A DNA stretch of 64,000 nucleotides from Streptomyces flavochromogenes. GTDB lineage: Bacteria > Actinomycetota > Actinomycetes > Streptomycetales > Streptomycetaceae. The translations under genes were made by a program, and so were the position numbers. Every line of letters starts with the position of its first letter. The first letter of the stretch is position 1. The notes below the pieces were generated by a model. The model was not told where the DNA came from. It made no database searches and saw only the letters and a program-made list of their open reading frames with translations. The stretch is from assembly GCF_000717595.1 (NCBI RefSeq), contig NZ_JNZO01000004.1, positions 124,001 to 188,000 on the forward strand. Direction: 5' to 3'. Positions 18,162 to 26,093 of the stretch are shown here, piece after piece.

Positions 18162-19334
18162 ATGCCCCAGCACTACGGCGACTACCAGCACGAGATCTAC
18201 TTCGACGGGCTCTTCGGCGTCCTGCCCACGCAGCCGATGACCTTCGCCGAACTGGAGACGAGGGCGCGGGCCGCGCTCCCACCCTCGGTGTGGTCGTACG
18301 TGGCGGGCGGCGCGGGTGACGAGTCCACGCAGGAGGCCAACGTCGCGGCCTTCCGTACCCGGGGGCTCGTGCCGCGCATGATGGTCGGCGCGGCCCAGCG
18401 CGACCTGTCCGTCGACCTGTTCGGCCTGAAGCTGCCGTCCCCGCTGTTCATGGCGCCGGTCGGCGTGATCGGCCTCTGCGCCCAGGACGGGCACGGCGAC
18501 CTGGCGACCGCCCGCGCCGCCGCCCGTACCGGCGTACCGATGATCGCCTCCACGCTCACCGTCGACCCGATGGAGGACGTCGCCGCCGAGTTCGGCGACA
18601 CACCGGGTTTCTTCCAGCTCTACACGCCGACCGACCGGGACCTCGCGGCGAGCCTCGTACGCCGTGCCGAGGCCGCGGGATTCAAGGGCATCGTCGTCAC
18701 GCTCGACACCTGGATCACCGGCTGGCGGCCCCGTGACCTCGCCACCGGCAACTTCCCCCAGCTGCGCGGACACGCGCTCGCGAACTACACCTCCGACCCC
18801 GTCTTCCGCGCACGTCTCGCCAAGAGCCCCGAGGAGGACCCGCGCGCCGCCGTCCTGGAGTGGGTGGGTGTCTTCGGGAAGCCGCTCGTCTGGGACGACC
18901 TGGCCTGGCTCCGCTCGCTCACCGACCTGCCGATCGTCCTCAAAGGCATCTGCCACCCCGAGGACGTCCGCCGCGCGAGGGACGGCGGCGTGGACGGCGT
19001 CTACTGCTCCAATCACGGCGGCCGCCAGGCCAACGGCGGCCTTCCCGCCCTCGACGCCCTGCCCGACGTGGTCGCCGCCGCCGACGGCCTCCCCGTGCTC
19101 TTCGACTCGGGGGTCCGCAGCGGCGCGGACGTCATCAAGGCACTCGCCCTCGGCGCCACGGCGGTGGGCGTCGGGCGCCCGTACGCGTACGGACTCGCCC
19201 TGGGCGGCACCGACGGCATCGTGCACGTCCTCCGTGCCCTCCTCGCCGAGGCCGACCTGATCATGGCCGTCGACGGCTACCCGACGCTCGCCGACCTCCG
19301 CACGGAGGGCGCGCTGCGCACGGTCCGGGCGTAG
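18162..19334 (+). CDS. FMN-dependent alpha-hydroxy acid oxidase, lactate 2-monooxygenase type
   Basis: 390 residues forming a TIM barrel that binds FMN. Motifs: MAPVGVIGL near residue 100, [12 protein letters not shown] near 150, the active-site region [10 protein letters not shown] with the catalytic His and Arg, and the phosphate-binding end [15 protein letters not shown]. The long insertion with GWRPRDL and the opening [13 protein letters not shown] are typical of mycobacterial lactate 2-monooxygenase, which turns L-lactate and oxygen into acetate, CO2 and water. The ATG at 18162 follows a ggaaggga ribosome site. The substrate could be another 2-hydroxy acid. Confidence 0.87.
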   Translation: MPQHYGDYQHEIYFDGLFGVLPTQPMTFAELETRARAALPPSVWSYVAGGAGDESTQEANVAAFRTRGLVPRMMVGAAQRDLSVDLFGLKLPSPLFMAPVGVIGLCAQDGHGDLATARAAARTGVPMIASTLTVDPMEDVAAEFGDTPGFFQLYTPTDRDLAASLVRRAEAAGFKGIVVTLDTWITGWRPRDLATGNFPQLRGHALANYTSDPVFRARLAKSPEEDPRAAVLEWVGVFGKPLVWDDLAWLRSLTDLPIVLKGICHPEDVRRARDGGVDGVYCSNHGGRQANGGLPALDALPDVVAAADGLPVLFDSGVRSGADVIKALALGATAVGVGRPYAYGLALGGTDGIVHVLRALLAEADLIMAVDGYPTLADLRTEGALRTVRA

Positions 19335-19409
19335 CGGCGCGCACGGTGCGGCGGGACGTCGCCTCCTGTTCTCGGGCAGGCCGTAGGGGTGCGTCGGTAA
19401 CCTGACGCG

Positions 19410-20006
19410 GTGACACCGTCTGACAGCCTCCTCCGAGCCCTGTACGCGCCGGCCGATCCGCCGCTTCGGCCGCTCCCGTCTCCGGTGGCCGAGCTCCTTC
19501 GGTCGCTGGGCGCGCCGCCGCGACTGGCCGCCCACCTGCGGGCCGTTCACGACGTGGCGGTTCACGTGGTCGACTGGCTGGAGCAGCATGTTCCGGGCCT
19601 CGACGTGAACCGCGCGGCCGTTCTCTTCGGGGCGGCCACGCACGACATCGGCAAGACCGTGCACGTCGCCGAACTGTCCGGGCCCGGCTCGGCGCACGAG
19701 GAGGCGGGGCGGGAACTCCTCCTGGCCCACGGGTTCAGCCCGGCCCTGGCCCGCTTCGCGGGCACCCACGCCTCCTGGACGGCTCCCGGCGTGACGGTCG
19801 AGGACCTGCTGGTGAGCACGGCCGACAAGGTCTGGAAGAACAAGCGTGTCCCGGAGCTCGAAGACCTGGTCGTCACACGGCTGACGCAGGCGTCGGGCAG
19901 AGAGCGATGGGAGGAGTACCTCGCACTCGACGACCTCCTCGGAGGCATCGGAGACGGCGCCGATCACCGGCTCGCCTTCCAGGCGGCCTTCCCGGTGTCC
20001 GCGTAG
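19410..20006 (+). CDS. HD-domain phosphohydrolase
   Basis: 198 residues starting at a GTG. The HD metal motif is seen as RAVHDVAVHVVDWL, then FGAATHDIGKTVHVAEL, then SAHEEAGRELLLAHG and a late ADKVWKNKR, giving the H...HD...H...D ligand order. HD enzymes hydrolyse phosphate esters of nucleotides, including signalling nucleotides. It lies 75 bases after the lactate oxidase, same strand, and could be transcribed with it. No partner domain shows which nucleotide it uses. Confidence 0.8.
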   Translation: MTPSDSLLRALYAPADPPLRPLPSPVAELLRSLGAPPRLAAHLRAVHDVAVHVVDWLEQHVPGLDVNRAAVLFGAATHDIGKTVHVAELSGPGSAHEEAGRELLLAHGFSPALARFAGTHASWTAPGVTVEDLLVSTADKVWKNKRVPELEDLVVTRLTQASGRERWEEYLALDDLLGGIGDGADHRLAFQAAFPVSA

Positions 20007-20062
20007 GGGCGCTGCGGTACGGCGAACGGCCTCCGCCCGCACCCTCGTGAGGGGCATCCGGA

Positions 20063-21058
20063 CTATCGCGAGGGGAATTCCGGCAGGACCGTTTCCGCGA
20101 GTCCATGGAGGAGGTCCTCGACGGGACGGTTGCCCGGGCGGAGGGTGAAGGAGACATGGGCGACCCCGAGGACGCCCATCCTCCGCAGACGGTCGCGCAG
20201 GGCGTGGCGGCCCGTGCGGAGGCCGAGGCTGATCGCGGCGGCCGGCGTGTCCGGGTTCGCCGGGAGGTCCCGCTGCATGGGTGTGAGGTACGGCTTGGGC
20301 GCGGAGCCGATCGTGAGGGCCCGCCACTCGCGGGTCCTGAGACCCAGAGCCCCCAGCGGTCGGGGGTGGTCGAGCGACGCCTCGGCGTTCTCGGCCACCC
20401 ACTCGGCGTCTGCCGGGCGCTTCCGGCGATGGCAGGCGGGACCGTCGGGCCGGTGGGCTCGGGCAGGACGTCGAGCTGTCGGTCGGCGTCGAGACCGAGG
20501 GAGGGCAGCGCGAGTCCCGCGCCACGCGCGCGCGTGGCCCAGGCGGCGCGCAGGTCCCGACGTTGTCGCGGAAAGTCCGTCCACGAGCGTCGAAGTCCGC
20601 TCCGAAGAGAGCGGGTACTCGACCGGCCTGTCGCCGCTCGCGAGGCCGAGCACGAAGCGCCCGCCGGACAGGACGTCCACGGTCGCCGCCTTGGCGACGA
20701 GCAGCGGCTGCCGCAGCGGCAGGACGACGGCGGCCGTGCCCAGTACGGCTCGTTCGGTGACCGCGGCGAGACGGCCGAGGTGCGTGAAGGTCTCGAAGAC
20801 GGAGCCTGCGTCGCCGAAGTGTTCGGGATCGTGGAGGGGCACGTCGCGTACCCACAGGGCCGCGAAGCCGAGCGAGTCGGCGAGCCGGGCGAGCCGTGCG
20901 TGCTCGGTGAGATCGGGGACGCCGAAGGGCCGGCCGGCGGCCTGGTCCGTACGCAGGCGGGTGGCGCCCCAGTCGTTGTCGAGGGGAAGTTCGAGGCCGA
21001 GCGTCGGCCGGCCGTCGGGGGAGACCAGCCGGTCGAGGGCGGTGGGGGAGGCGGGCAT
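20063..21058 (-). CDS. LLM-class flavin oxidoreductase with scrambled central third
   Basis: 331 residues reading as a luciferase-like monooxygenase (F420 or FMN dependent). The first part is good: LGLELPLDNDWGAT, FAALWVRDVPLHDP and VLSGGRFVLGLASGDRPVEYPL. After that the frame leaves the family: the expected continuation FGADFDARGRTFRDN is in another frame. The reading returns only at about EWVAENAEASLDHPRPLG, and the C-terminus is again normal. Three small indels near 20607, 20555 and 20415 that sum to zero would explain this. The protein as encoded probably lacks a working core. Either a recent pseudogene or sequencing errors. Confidence 0.65.
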   Translation of the reverse strand: MPASPTALDRLVSPDGRPTLGLELPLDNDWGATRLRTDQAAGRPFGVPDLTEHARLARLADSLGFAALWVRDVPLHDPEHFGDAGSVFETFTHLGRLAAVTERAVLGTAAVVLPLRQPLLVAKAATVDVLSGGRFVLGLASGDRPVEYPLSSERTSTLVDGLSATTSGPARRLGHARAWRGTRAALPRSRRRPTARRPARAHRPDGPACHRRKRPADAEWVAENAEASLDHPRPLGALGLRTREWRALTIGSAPKPYLTPMQRDLPANPDTPAAAISLGLRTGRHALRDRLRRMGVLGVAHVSFTLRPGNRPVEDLLHGLAETVLPEFPSR

Positions 21059-21169
21059 CTCGGCTGGTTCCTTCTGGTGGGGAGGCGCGCGGGCTGCGGG
21101 TGCGGACCGCGGCCCGCGCGCGTGGCTGGTGCATTCGGAGTTCCGGTACCCGCCGGGGCCGGGACGGGC

Positions 21170-21994
21170 TCAGTTGAGGGTGTCGGGGTCCGGCCCGGTG
21201 CGCAGTCCGCGGTCGAGGCCGCCGAGCGCGCTCATCTCCTCGCCGGAGAGGGCGAAGTCGAAGACGTCGATGTTCTCGCGGATGCGAGCGGGGGTGACGG
21301 ACTTCGGGATCACGACGTTCCCGAGCTGGAGGTGCCAGCGCAGCACCACCTGGGCGGGGGACTTGCCGTGCCGTGCGGCGATGTCCACGAGGGCGGGCTC
21401 GGCGAGGACGGCGCCCTGGGCGAGCGGGCTCCACGCCTCGGTGGCGATGGAGTGGGCCGCGTGCAGGTCGCGGAGTTCCCGCTGCTGGAGCGCCGGGTGC
21501 AGCTCGATCTGGTTGACGGCCGGCACGAGGTCGCTGCTGTCGAGCAGCCGCGCCAGGTGCGCGGGCTGGAAGTTGGAGACACCGGCCGCGCGGACCCGCC
21601 CGTCGGCGACCAGCTTCTCCAGGGCACGCCAGGTGTCGACGTACAGGTCACGCGCCGGCGTCGGCCAGTGGATCAGGTACAGGTCCACGTGGTCGAGGCC
21701 CAGCTTGGCGAGGCTCTCGTCGAAGGCCCGCAGGGTGGAGTCGTATCCCTGGTCGGCGTTCCAGAGCTTGGTGGTCACGAAGAGTTCGTCGCGGTCGATG
21801 CCGGAGTCGGCGAGTGCCCGCCCCACACCGGCCTCGTTGCCGTAGACGGCGGCGGTGTCCAGGGAGCGGTAACCGGCCTGGAGGGCGTGGCCGACGGCGG
21901 CGGTCGTCTCCTCGTCGGGGACCTGGAAGACACCGAAGCCGAGCTGCGGGATCTCCACGCCGTTGTTGAGCGTGACGGTGGGGAGCTGGGACAT
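21170..21994 (-). CDS. Aldo/keto reductase, 2,5-diketogluconate reductase-like
   Basis: 274 residues, AKR5-like, full length. The catalytic tetrad is visible: Asp and Tyr in SLDTAAVYGNEAGVG, Lys in VTTKLWNADQG and His in LYLIHWPTPARD. The NADPH site lies in VVLRWHLQLGNVVIPKSV. It reduces carbonyl compounds in the cytoplasm. It begins 117 bases downstream of the GlcG/HbpS gene on the same strand, so it may belong to the MFS-GlcG transcript. The true substrate is unknown; the family is broad. Confidence 0.9.
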   Translation of the reverse strand: MSQLPTVTLNNGVEIPQLGFGVFQVPDEETTAAVGHALQAGYRSLDTAAVYGNEAGVGRALADSGIDRDELFVTTKLWNADQGYDSTLRAFDESLAKLGLDHVDLYLIHWPTPARDLYVDTWRALEKLVADGRVRAAGVSNFQPAHLARLLDSSDLVPAVNQIELHPALQQRELRDLHAAHSIATEAWSPLAQGAVLAEPALVDIAARHGKSPAQVVLRWHLQLGNVVIPKSVTPARIRENIDVFDFALSGEEMSALGGLDRGLRTGPDPDTLN

Positions 21995-22111
21995 GCGTGC
22001 ACTGCTTTCTCTGCGGGTTCGCCCACGGGTCTCTCCGAGGGCTTCTCTACGGGTGTCGCGCGGGATGTCGCTACGGATGCCGCGCGGCTACGGACGTCGC
22101 GCGGGTCGGGA

Positions 22112-22531
22112 TCAGACGAGGGCCTCGGTGGCCGTCACCGCGAAGGAGTGGTCCTGCTCGGGCGCGCCGCCGCCGACACCGATGGCGCCGATGAGCGCGC
22201 CGTCGCGGTGGACGGGGACACCGCCCGCGATGAAGAGGAGCGGGCGGTCCAGGGCCGTGGTCAGGGAGTGGAAGGGGCCGTCCGGCTTGACCAGGTCGAC
22301 GAGGTCGGCGGTGGGGGCGTCGAGCTGCAGGGCGGTGTAGGCCTTGCGGGTGCTCGTCTCGCCCGAGATCAGTACGGCGCGGTCGTCGCGGCGGAAGGCG
22401 AGGAGGTGGCCGCCGGCGTCGAGGACGGTGACGCTGACGGTGACCCCGGCGGCCTCGGCGGCGCGACGGGCGGCGGTGAGCAGGATCTCGGCGTCCTGGG
22501 TGCTCAGCGGGGCGACGGCGGTGGTGGTCAT
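22112..22531 (-). CDS. GlcG/HbpS family (DUF336) haem-degrading-like protein
   Basis: 139 residues, whole domain. Typical family features are LTAARRAAEAAGVTVSVTVLDAGGHLLAFRR near the start, the TSTRKAYTAL helix, and the glycine-rich GGVPVHRDGALIGAIGVGGG with SFAVTATEAL at the end. HbpS in Streptomyces binds haem and signals to SenS/SenR; GlcG-like members are of unclear role. There is no export signal, unlike HbpS, so it is cytoplasmic. It starts 42 bases after the MFS gene and is likely co-transcribed. Confidence 0.88.
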   Translation of the reverse strand: MTTTAVAPLSTQDAEILLTAARRAAEAAGVTVSVTVLDAGGHLLAFRRDDRAVLISGETSTRKAYTALQLDAPTADLVDLVKPDGPFHSLTTALDRPLLFIAGGVPVHRDGALIGAIGVGGGAPEQDHSFAVTATEALV

Positions 22532-22572
22532 GGCGCTTCTCCTGGGGTGGTGTGCGGTGGGGGAGGGGAGGG

Positions 22573-23793
22573 TCAGTGGTGTACGGGGATACGGGCAGCG
22601 GCCTCGCTGCCCGCGTCCTTGTCCTGGCCGGTCGCATCGGCGGTCGCGGGGGCCCGGCGCTCCAGCGCGGCGGACCAGAGGGCGAGGCCGAGAGCGGCTG
22701 CGGCGAGGACGGCGCCGACCCAGTTCGGCGCGGTGTAGCCGAGGCCGGCGGCGATGACGAGGCCGCCGAGCCAGGCGGCAAGGGCGTTGCCGAGGTTGAA
22801 GGCCCCGATGTTGACGGCGGAGGCCAGGGTCGGTGCGCCGTGGGCCTGGTCGAGGACACGCTTCTGCAGCGGCGGGACGGTGGCGAAGCCGAGCGCTCCG
22901 ACGAGGAAGATGGCGATGGCGGCGAGGACCTTGTGGTCGGCGACCACGGTGAAGAGGCCGAGGACGATCACGAGCCCGCCGAGGGCGGCGTACAGCAGGG
23001 GCATCAGCGCGCGGTCGGCGTACCGGCCGCCGAGCAGGTTGCCGAGGAACATGCCGGTGCCGAAGAGGACGAGGAGCCAGGTGACGGCACCGTCGGAGTA
23101 GCCGGCGACCTCGGTCATCATGGGGGCGATGTAGGTGATCGCGGCGAAGACGCCGCCGAAGCCGAGCACCGTCATCGCCATGGCGAGCAGCACCTGGGGG
23201 TTGCGGAAGGCCTTCAGCTCCCGGCGCAGGTGCGTGCCCTCGGGCCGGGGCATGGCGGGGACGAGCCTGGCGATGCCGAGCAGGCCGATCACCCCGAGCG
23301 CGGCGACGATCGCGAAGGTGATGCGCCAGCCGACCGCCTGCCCGATGAAGGTGCCGAGCGGCACGCCGACGATGTTGGCCACGGTGAGGCCGGTGAACAT
23401 GGTGGCGATGGCGCCGGCCTTCTTGTCCGGGGCGACGAGGTCGGCGGCGACGACGGATCCGATGCCGAAGAACGAGCCGTGTGCGAGCGAGGCGATCACG
23501 CGGCCGGTGACCATCAGTCCGAAGCTCGGGGCGATCGCGGAGAGTATGTTTCCGGCCACGAACAGTCCCATGAGCAGCATGAGCATCCGCTTGCGGCTCA
23601 CCTTGTTGCCGAGCACGGTCAACAGCGGTGCGCCGACGACGACGCCGAGCGCGTAGCCGGTGACGAGCAGGCCGGCGGTGGGGATCGAGACGCCGTAGTC
23701 GCCGGCGATCTCGGGCAGGAGCCCCATGACGACGAACTCGGTCGTGCCGATCCCGAATGCCCCGACTGCCAGGGCGAGGAGTGCGAGCGGCAT
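22573..23793 (-). CDS. MFS transporter, DHA1-type drug/sugar exporter
   Basis: 406 residues with about 12 hydrophobic helices. The start at 23793 (MPLALLALAVGAFGIGTTEF) is chosen because FVVMGLLPEIAGDYGVSIPTAG follows, exactly as in the DHA1 efflux family; the longer reading adds a non-matching leader. LTVLGNKVSRKRMLMLLM is the loop 2-3 motif, and GRVIASLAHGSFFGIGS is the exporter-type helix. It exports drugs, sugars or nucleosides by proton antiport in known relatives. It heads the minus-strand group with the GlcG-like gene, and a possible promoter lies at 23842-23870. A MarR or LysR regulator gene is not adjacent. Confidence 0.9.
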   Translation of the reverse strand: MPLALLALAVGAFGIGTTEFVVMGLLPEIAGDYGVSIPTAGLLVTGYALGVVVGAPLLTVLGNKVSRKRMLMLLMGLFVAGNILSAIAPSFGLMVTGRVIASLAHGSFFGIGSVVAADLVAPDKKAGAIATMFTGLTVANIVGVPLGTFIGQAVGWRITFAIVAALGVIGLLGIARLVPAMPRPEGTHLRRELKAFRNPQVLLAMAMTVLGFGGVFAAITYIAPMMTEVAGYSDGAVTWLLVLFGTGMFLGNLLGGRYADRALMPLLYAALGGLVIVLGLFTVVADHKVLAAIAIFLVGALGFATVPPLQKRVLDQAHGAPTLASAVNIGAFNLGNALAAWLGGLVIAAGLGYTAPNWVGAVLAAAALGLALWSAALERRAPATADATGQDKDAGSEAAARIPVHH

Positions 23794-23841
23794 GGCTCCA
23801 TCCTTCCGTACTTGCTTGAGTGAGCTGCTTACGTGCTGCCA

Positions 23842-23887
23842 CAATAATTGCAGACGCGCTTTAAGTGCAAGCGCGGATAGCGCGCTT
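23842..23887 (-). promoter_or_regulatory. Possible promoter and dyad of the MFS gene
   Basis: On the minus strand TTGCAC (23870-23865) and TTATTG (23847-23842) are 17 bases apart, a passable promoter in unusually AT-rich sequence. A 7-bp dyad, aagcgcg / cgcgctt with a 5-base spacer at 23869-23887, overlaps its -35 and could be a regulator site. Confidence 0.35.
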
Positions 23888-24376
23888 TGGTCGGATGGGT
23901 GGACATCGACGAGATGCCGCGCGGCGAGGCCGCCTGCCCCGTTGTGCGGCCCGCTGATCGGCTTGGCCGGTCGAGGTTGTGCATCCGGGCGACGCCAAGC
24001 GTGGTGTTGTGGACTCGTCGCCTTCGAGGTGGCACCACCGGTGGCTTTTCACCAGTCGAAAACGATCACCAGGGCCCAGTCCTCCACCGAAGGCGTCACG
24101 GCCGGCCCTTGCTGACTGTGTCCGAGTCTGTGTGTCGCCGCGCCGTCACCCGTGTCGGCGTATGACTGACTGCGCCCAGCCAGGTACGGGTGAACGTACT
24201 CAAGATTGAGTACCTGGCCCGAGGCGGCGCCGAGACCGCCGACGGGCTCAGTGGGACGCGTGCTTGGTTGTGGTCAAGGGAGGTTCGGTTGAGGTTCCAT
24301 CGCGAGGCGTGAACCCGAGGGGCCTGTCTGGTCGCCGCGCGCTCCCGTGACGCCGGGCCAGGTGGAGGGGTGAGGA
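23888..24376. other. Non-coding region with no gene seen
   Basis: Nearly 500 bases between the MFS promoter region and the BtrH-like gene. Short open readings exist on both strands, but none has a start with a ribosome site or a recognisable product. The nested palindrome at 24179-24218 is its only clear structure. Its base composition is lower in GC than the flanking genes. Confidence 0.6.
24179..24218. promoter_or_regulatory. Nested palindromes upstream of the BtrH-like gene
   Basis: Outer arms gccaggtac and gtacctggc (24179-24187, 24210-24218) enclose an inner dyad gtactcaa / ttgagtac (24196-24203, 24206-24213) that shares the gtac of the right arm. The two pairings exclude each other. 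It could be a regulator-binding site or a folded RNA; it lies 159 bases before the ATG at 24377. Confidence 0.5.
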
Positions 24377-25405
24377 ATGAGTGGGGAGTTGATCCTCACA
24401 CCGTGTGAGGGCGTTGACTGTCGCACCTGCCCGGCGGCCCGCCGGCAAGATCACCTCTGTTTCCACGAAGGGTTCCTCGTGCGTGCCTACGTCGGCTCCG
24501 GTCCTTACTGCTACACGAACTCGCTGGCCATGATGCTGGGTGGGGCCTCTCCCTCTACCGCAGTCATCGAGACGCTGACGGGCTCACCGTTCGGCGCACA
24601 GCTCATCGCCGGTTCCCTCCCGTTGTTCGATCCCTATGGCTGGGACCCCGAGGTCGGCCTCGACGCGGCAATCGCACTGTTGGGCTGGACCTGTGAGCGC
24701 AGCGACGGGGGCACGCCGGCCGAGGCGCTGGAACGCTTGCGGACCGCCTGTTCACGGGGACCGGTCCTGGTCGGGCCGGTGGACATGGGTCTGCTGCTGT
24801 ACCAGCCCGGCACGCCGCACTCCGACGGCGGTGATCACTATGTCGTGGTGCTCTCCGCCGACCAGAATGGCGTCGAACTCCACGACCCTCACGGACACCC
24901 GTACGCGACGCTGCCCACGCAAGCCTTCCTCTCCGCCTGGGAGGCGAAAGGGGTCAGTTACATCGACGCCCCGTTCGTGCTGCGGACCGCCTTCGTGCGC
25001 CATCGTCGGGTCACTCCCATCGACGCGCTGAGGCAGTCGCTGCCGGGAGCCAGGCGGTGGCTGGCCGGCCGTGACGACCTGCCCATGCCGCCCGGATCAC
25101 TGGGAGGAGCCGCCGCCGTCGAGACGCTCGCCGACATCGTCGCCCAAGGCACGCCCCCCGCTACCCGCACGTTGCTCACCGCGTTCGGTGTCCGCGTGGG
25201 AGCCCGCCGTCTGAACGACGCGGCAGCCTGCCTGGAAGAGCTGGGGCTGTCGCACGCAGCCTCCATCGCGCAGAGCCAGGCCCGGATCCTGGGCAGTCTG
25301 CAATACCCGCTGGTGCACGGCGACGACCAGACCGCAGCAGAGCGACTGCGGCACCTCGCACCCACCTACCCGCAGCTGGGTGCGGCACTGGGCAGCACCT
25401 TCTGA
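24377..25405 (+). CDS. BtrH/C39-like papain-fold protein with a helical tail
   Basis: 342 residues. Residues about 30-200 look like the BtrH N-terminal/peptidase C39-like fold: a Cys nucleophile in YVGSGPYCYTNSLAMMLGG, and the His motif GGDHYVVVLSADQNGVELHDPHGHPYATL. In butirosin synthesis BtrH transfers an acyl group from a carrier protein to an aminoglycoside; C39 peptidases cut leader peptides. The N-terminus has a CEGVDCRTCPAAR cluster of three Cys. The last 130 residues are helical with no known motif. The ATG at 24377 has a gaggggtgagg ribosome site. No carrier protein, aminoglycoside or bacteriocin gene is nearby, so the substrate is unknown. Confidence 0.7.
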   Translation: MSGELILTPCEGVDCRTCPAARRQDHLCFHEGFLVRAYVGSGPYCYTNSLAMMLGGASPSTAVIETLTGSPFGAQLIAGSLPLFDPYGWDPEVGLDAAIALLGWTCERSDGGTPAEALERLRTACSRGPVLVGPVDMGLLLYQPGTPHSDGGDHYVVVLSADQNGVELHDPHGHPYATLPTQAFLSAWEAKGVSYIDAPFVLRTAFVRHRRVTPIDALRQSLPGARRWLAGRDDLPMPPGSLGGAAAVETLADIVAQGTPPATRTLLTAFGVRVGARRLNDAAACLEELGLSHAASIAQSQARILGSLQYPLVHGDDQTAAERLRHLAPTYPQLGAALGSTF

Positions 25406-26093
25406 ACGAAAGGGGGAGCGCATCCAGGGGCCTCATCTCTCCCTCACGTCGGTCAGCCGGATGAGTCCGGACTGAGCACGTTCAGCTGCACTTGGATGAG
25501 CGCTCCACCAACCCCACTGTCCAGGTCGCCCTCGCAGGCCTGGGCACCGGCTGGTCCACGGACTGGTCCGTCATCACCGCCGGCGCCCTCATCGGCACCG
25601 TCCCGCTTCGCAGGCGTCGCACGACGAGCTCGTGCCGTCGAACAGGGGAACACTCTCGACCGACCGGCCGCACAAGGTCTGTCCGACCAGCCAATCGCGA
25701 GGCACTCGTGCCCGATGCAGAGGGCCAGGTGCACCGCCTCCGGCTCTCCCGGCAGAGGAAAGCGGCGGCCGGGACCAGGCCTTCGCCGGAGGTGGCCACG
25801 TGCCCGCGGTCTTCGTCGGAGTCAACGGCTGCTGAGCCCGCGCACGGTGGCTGAATGCGATGCCCTGCACGGTGTCGCAGGCTCACAGGAAGTGACAGTT
25901 CCTGGAGCCTGCGTGTTTCTTCTCACGCGTCAGTAAGGGTGGTGGGGCCAGTATGTGACGATTCATCACTGATTTTCGATGCTGAATTCCCCCTCAGGCT
26001 GCGGAGACGGTGTGAGAGATTCAGCCGAATGTTGTGAGTAAGCTGTGCGTGCCGGTAGGACATTCCCACTGATCATCTACGTGGGGGAAGTCC
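25406..26093. other. Non-coding stretch before the Rhs gene
   Basis: About 690 bases without an intact gene. A possible permease relic is at 25492-25608. From about 25940 the sequence becomes AT-richer, which suits the Rhs promoter. The gggggaag ribosome site at 26081-26088 serves the GTG at 26094. Confidence 0.6.
25492..25608 (+). pseudogene. Possible relic of a sugar ABC permease C-terminus
   Basis: About 39 codons read LDERSTNPTVQVALAG, then GWSTDWSVITAGALIGTVPL. This resembles the end of MalG-type permeases (a T-x-x-V-x-L-A-x-L stretch followed by a last helix ending in a Pro-Leu turn). It has no start, and the frame goes to unrelated Arg-rich sequence. Weak evidence. Confidence 0.3.

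Noticed and set aside
23888..24165. Small plus-strand ORF of 92 codons
   Set aside because: No ribosome site, no family resemblance and no codon-position bias typical of the neighbouring genes.
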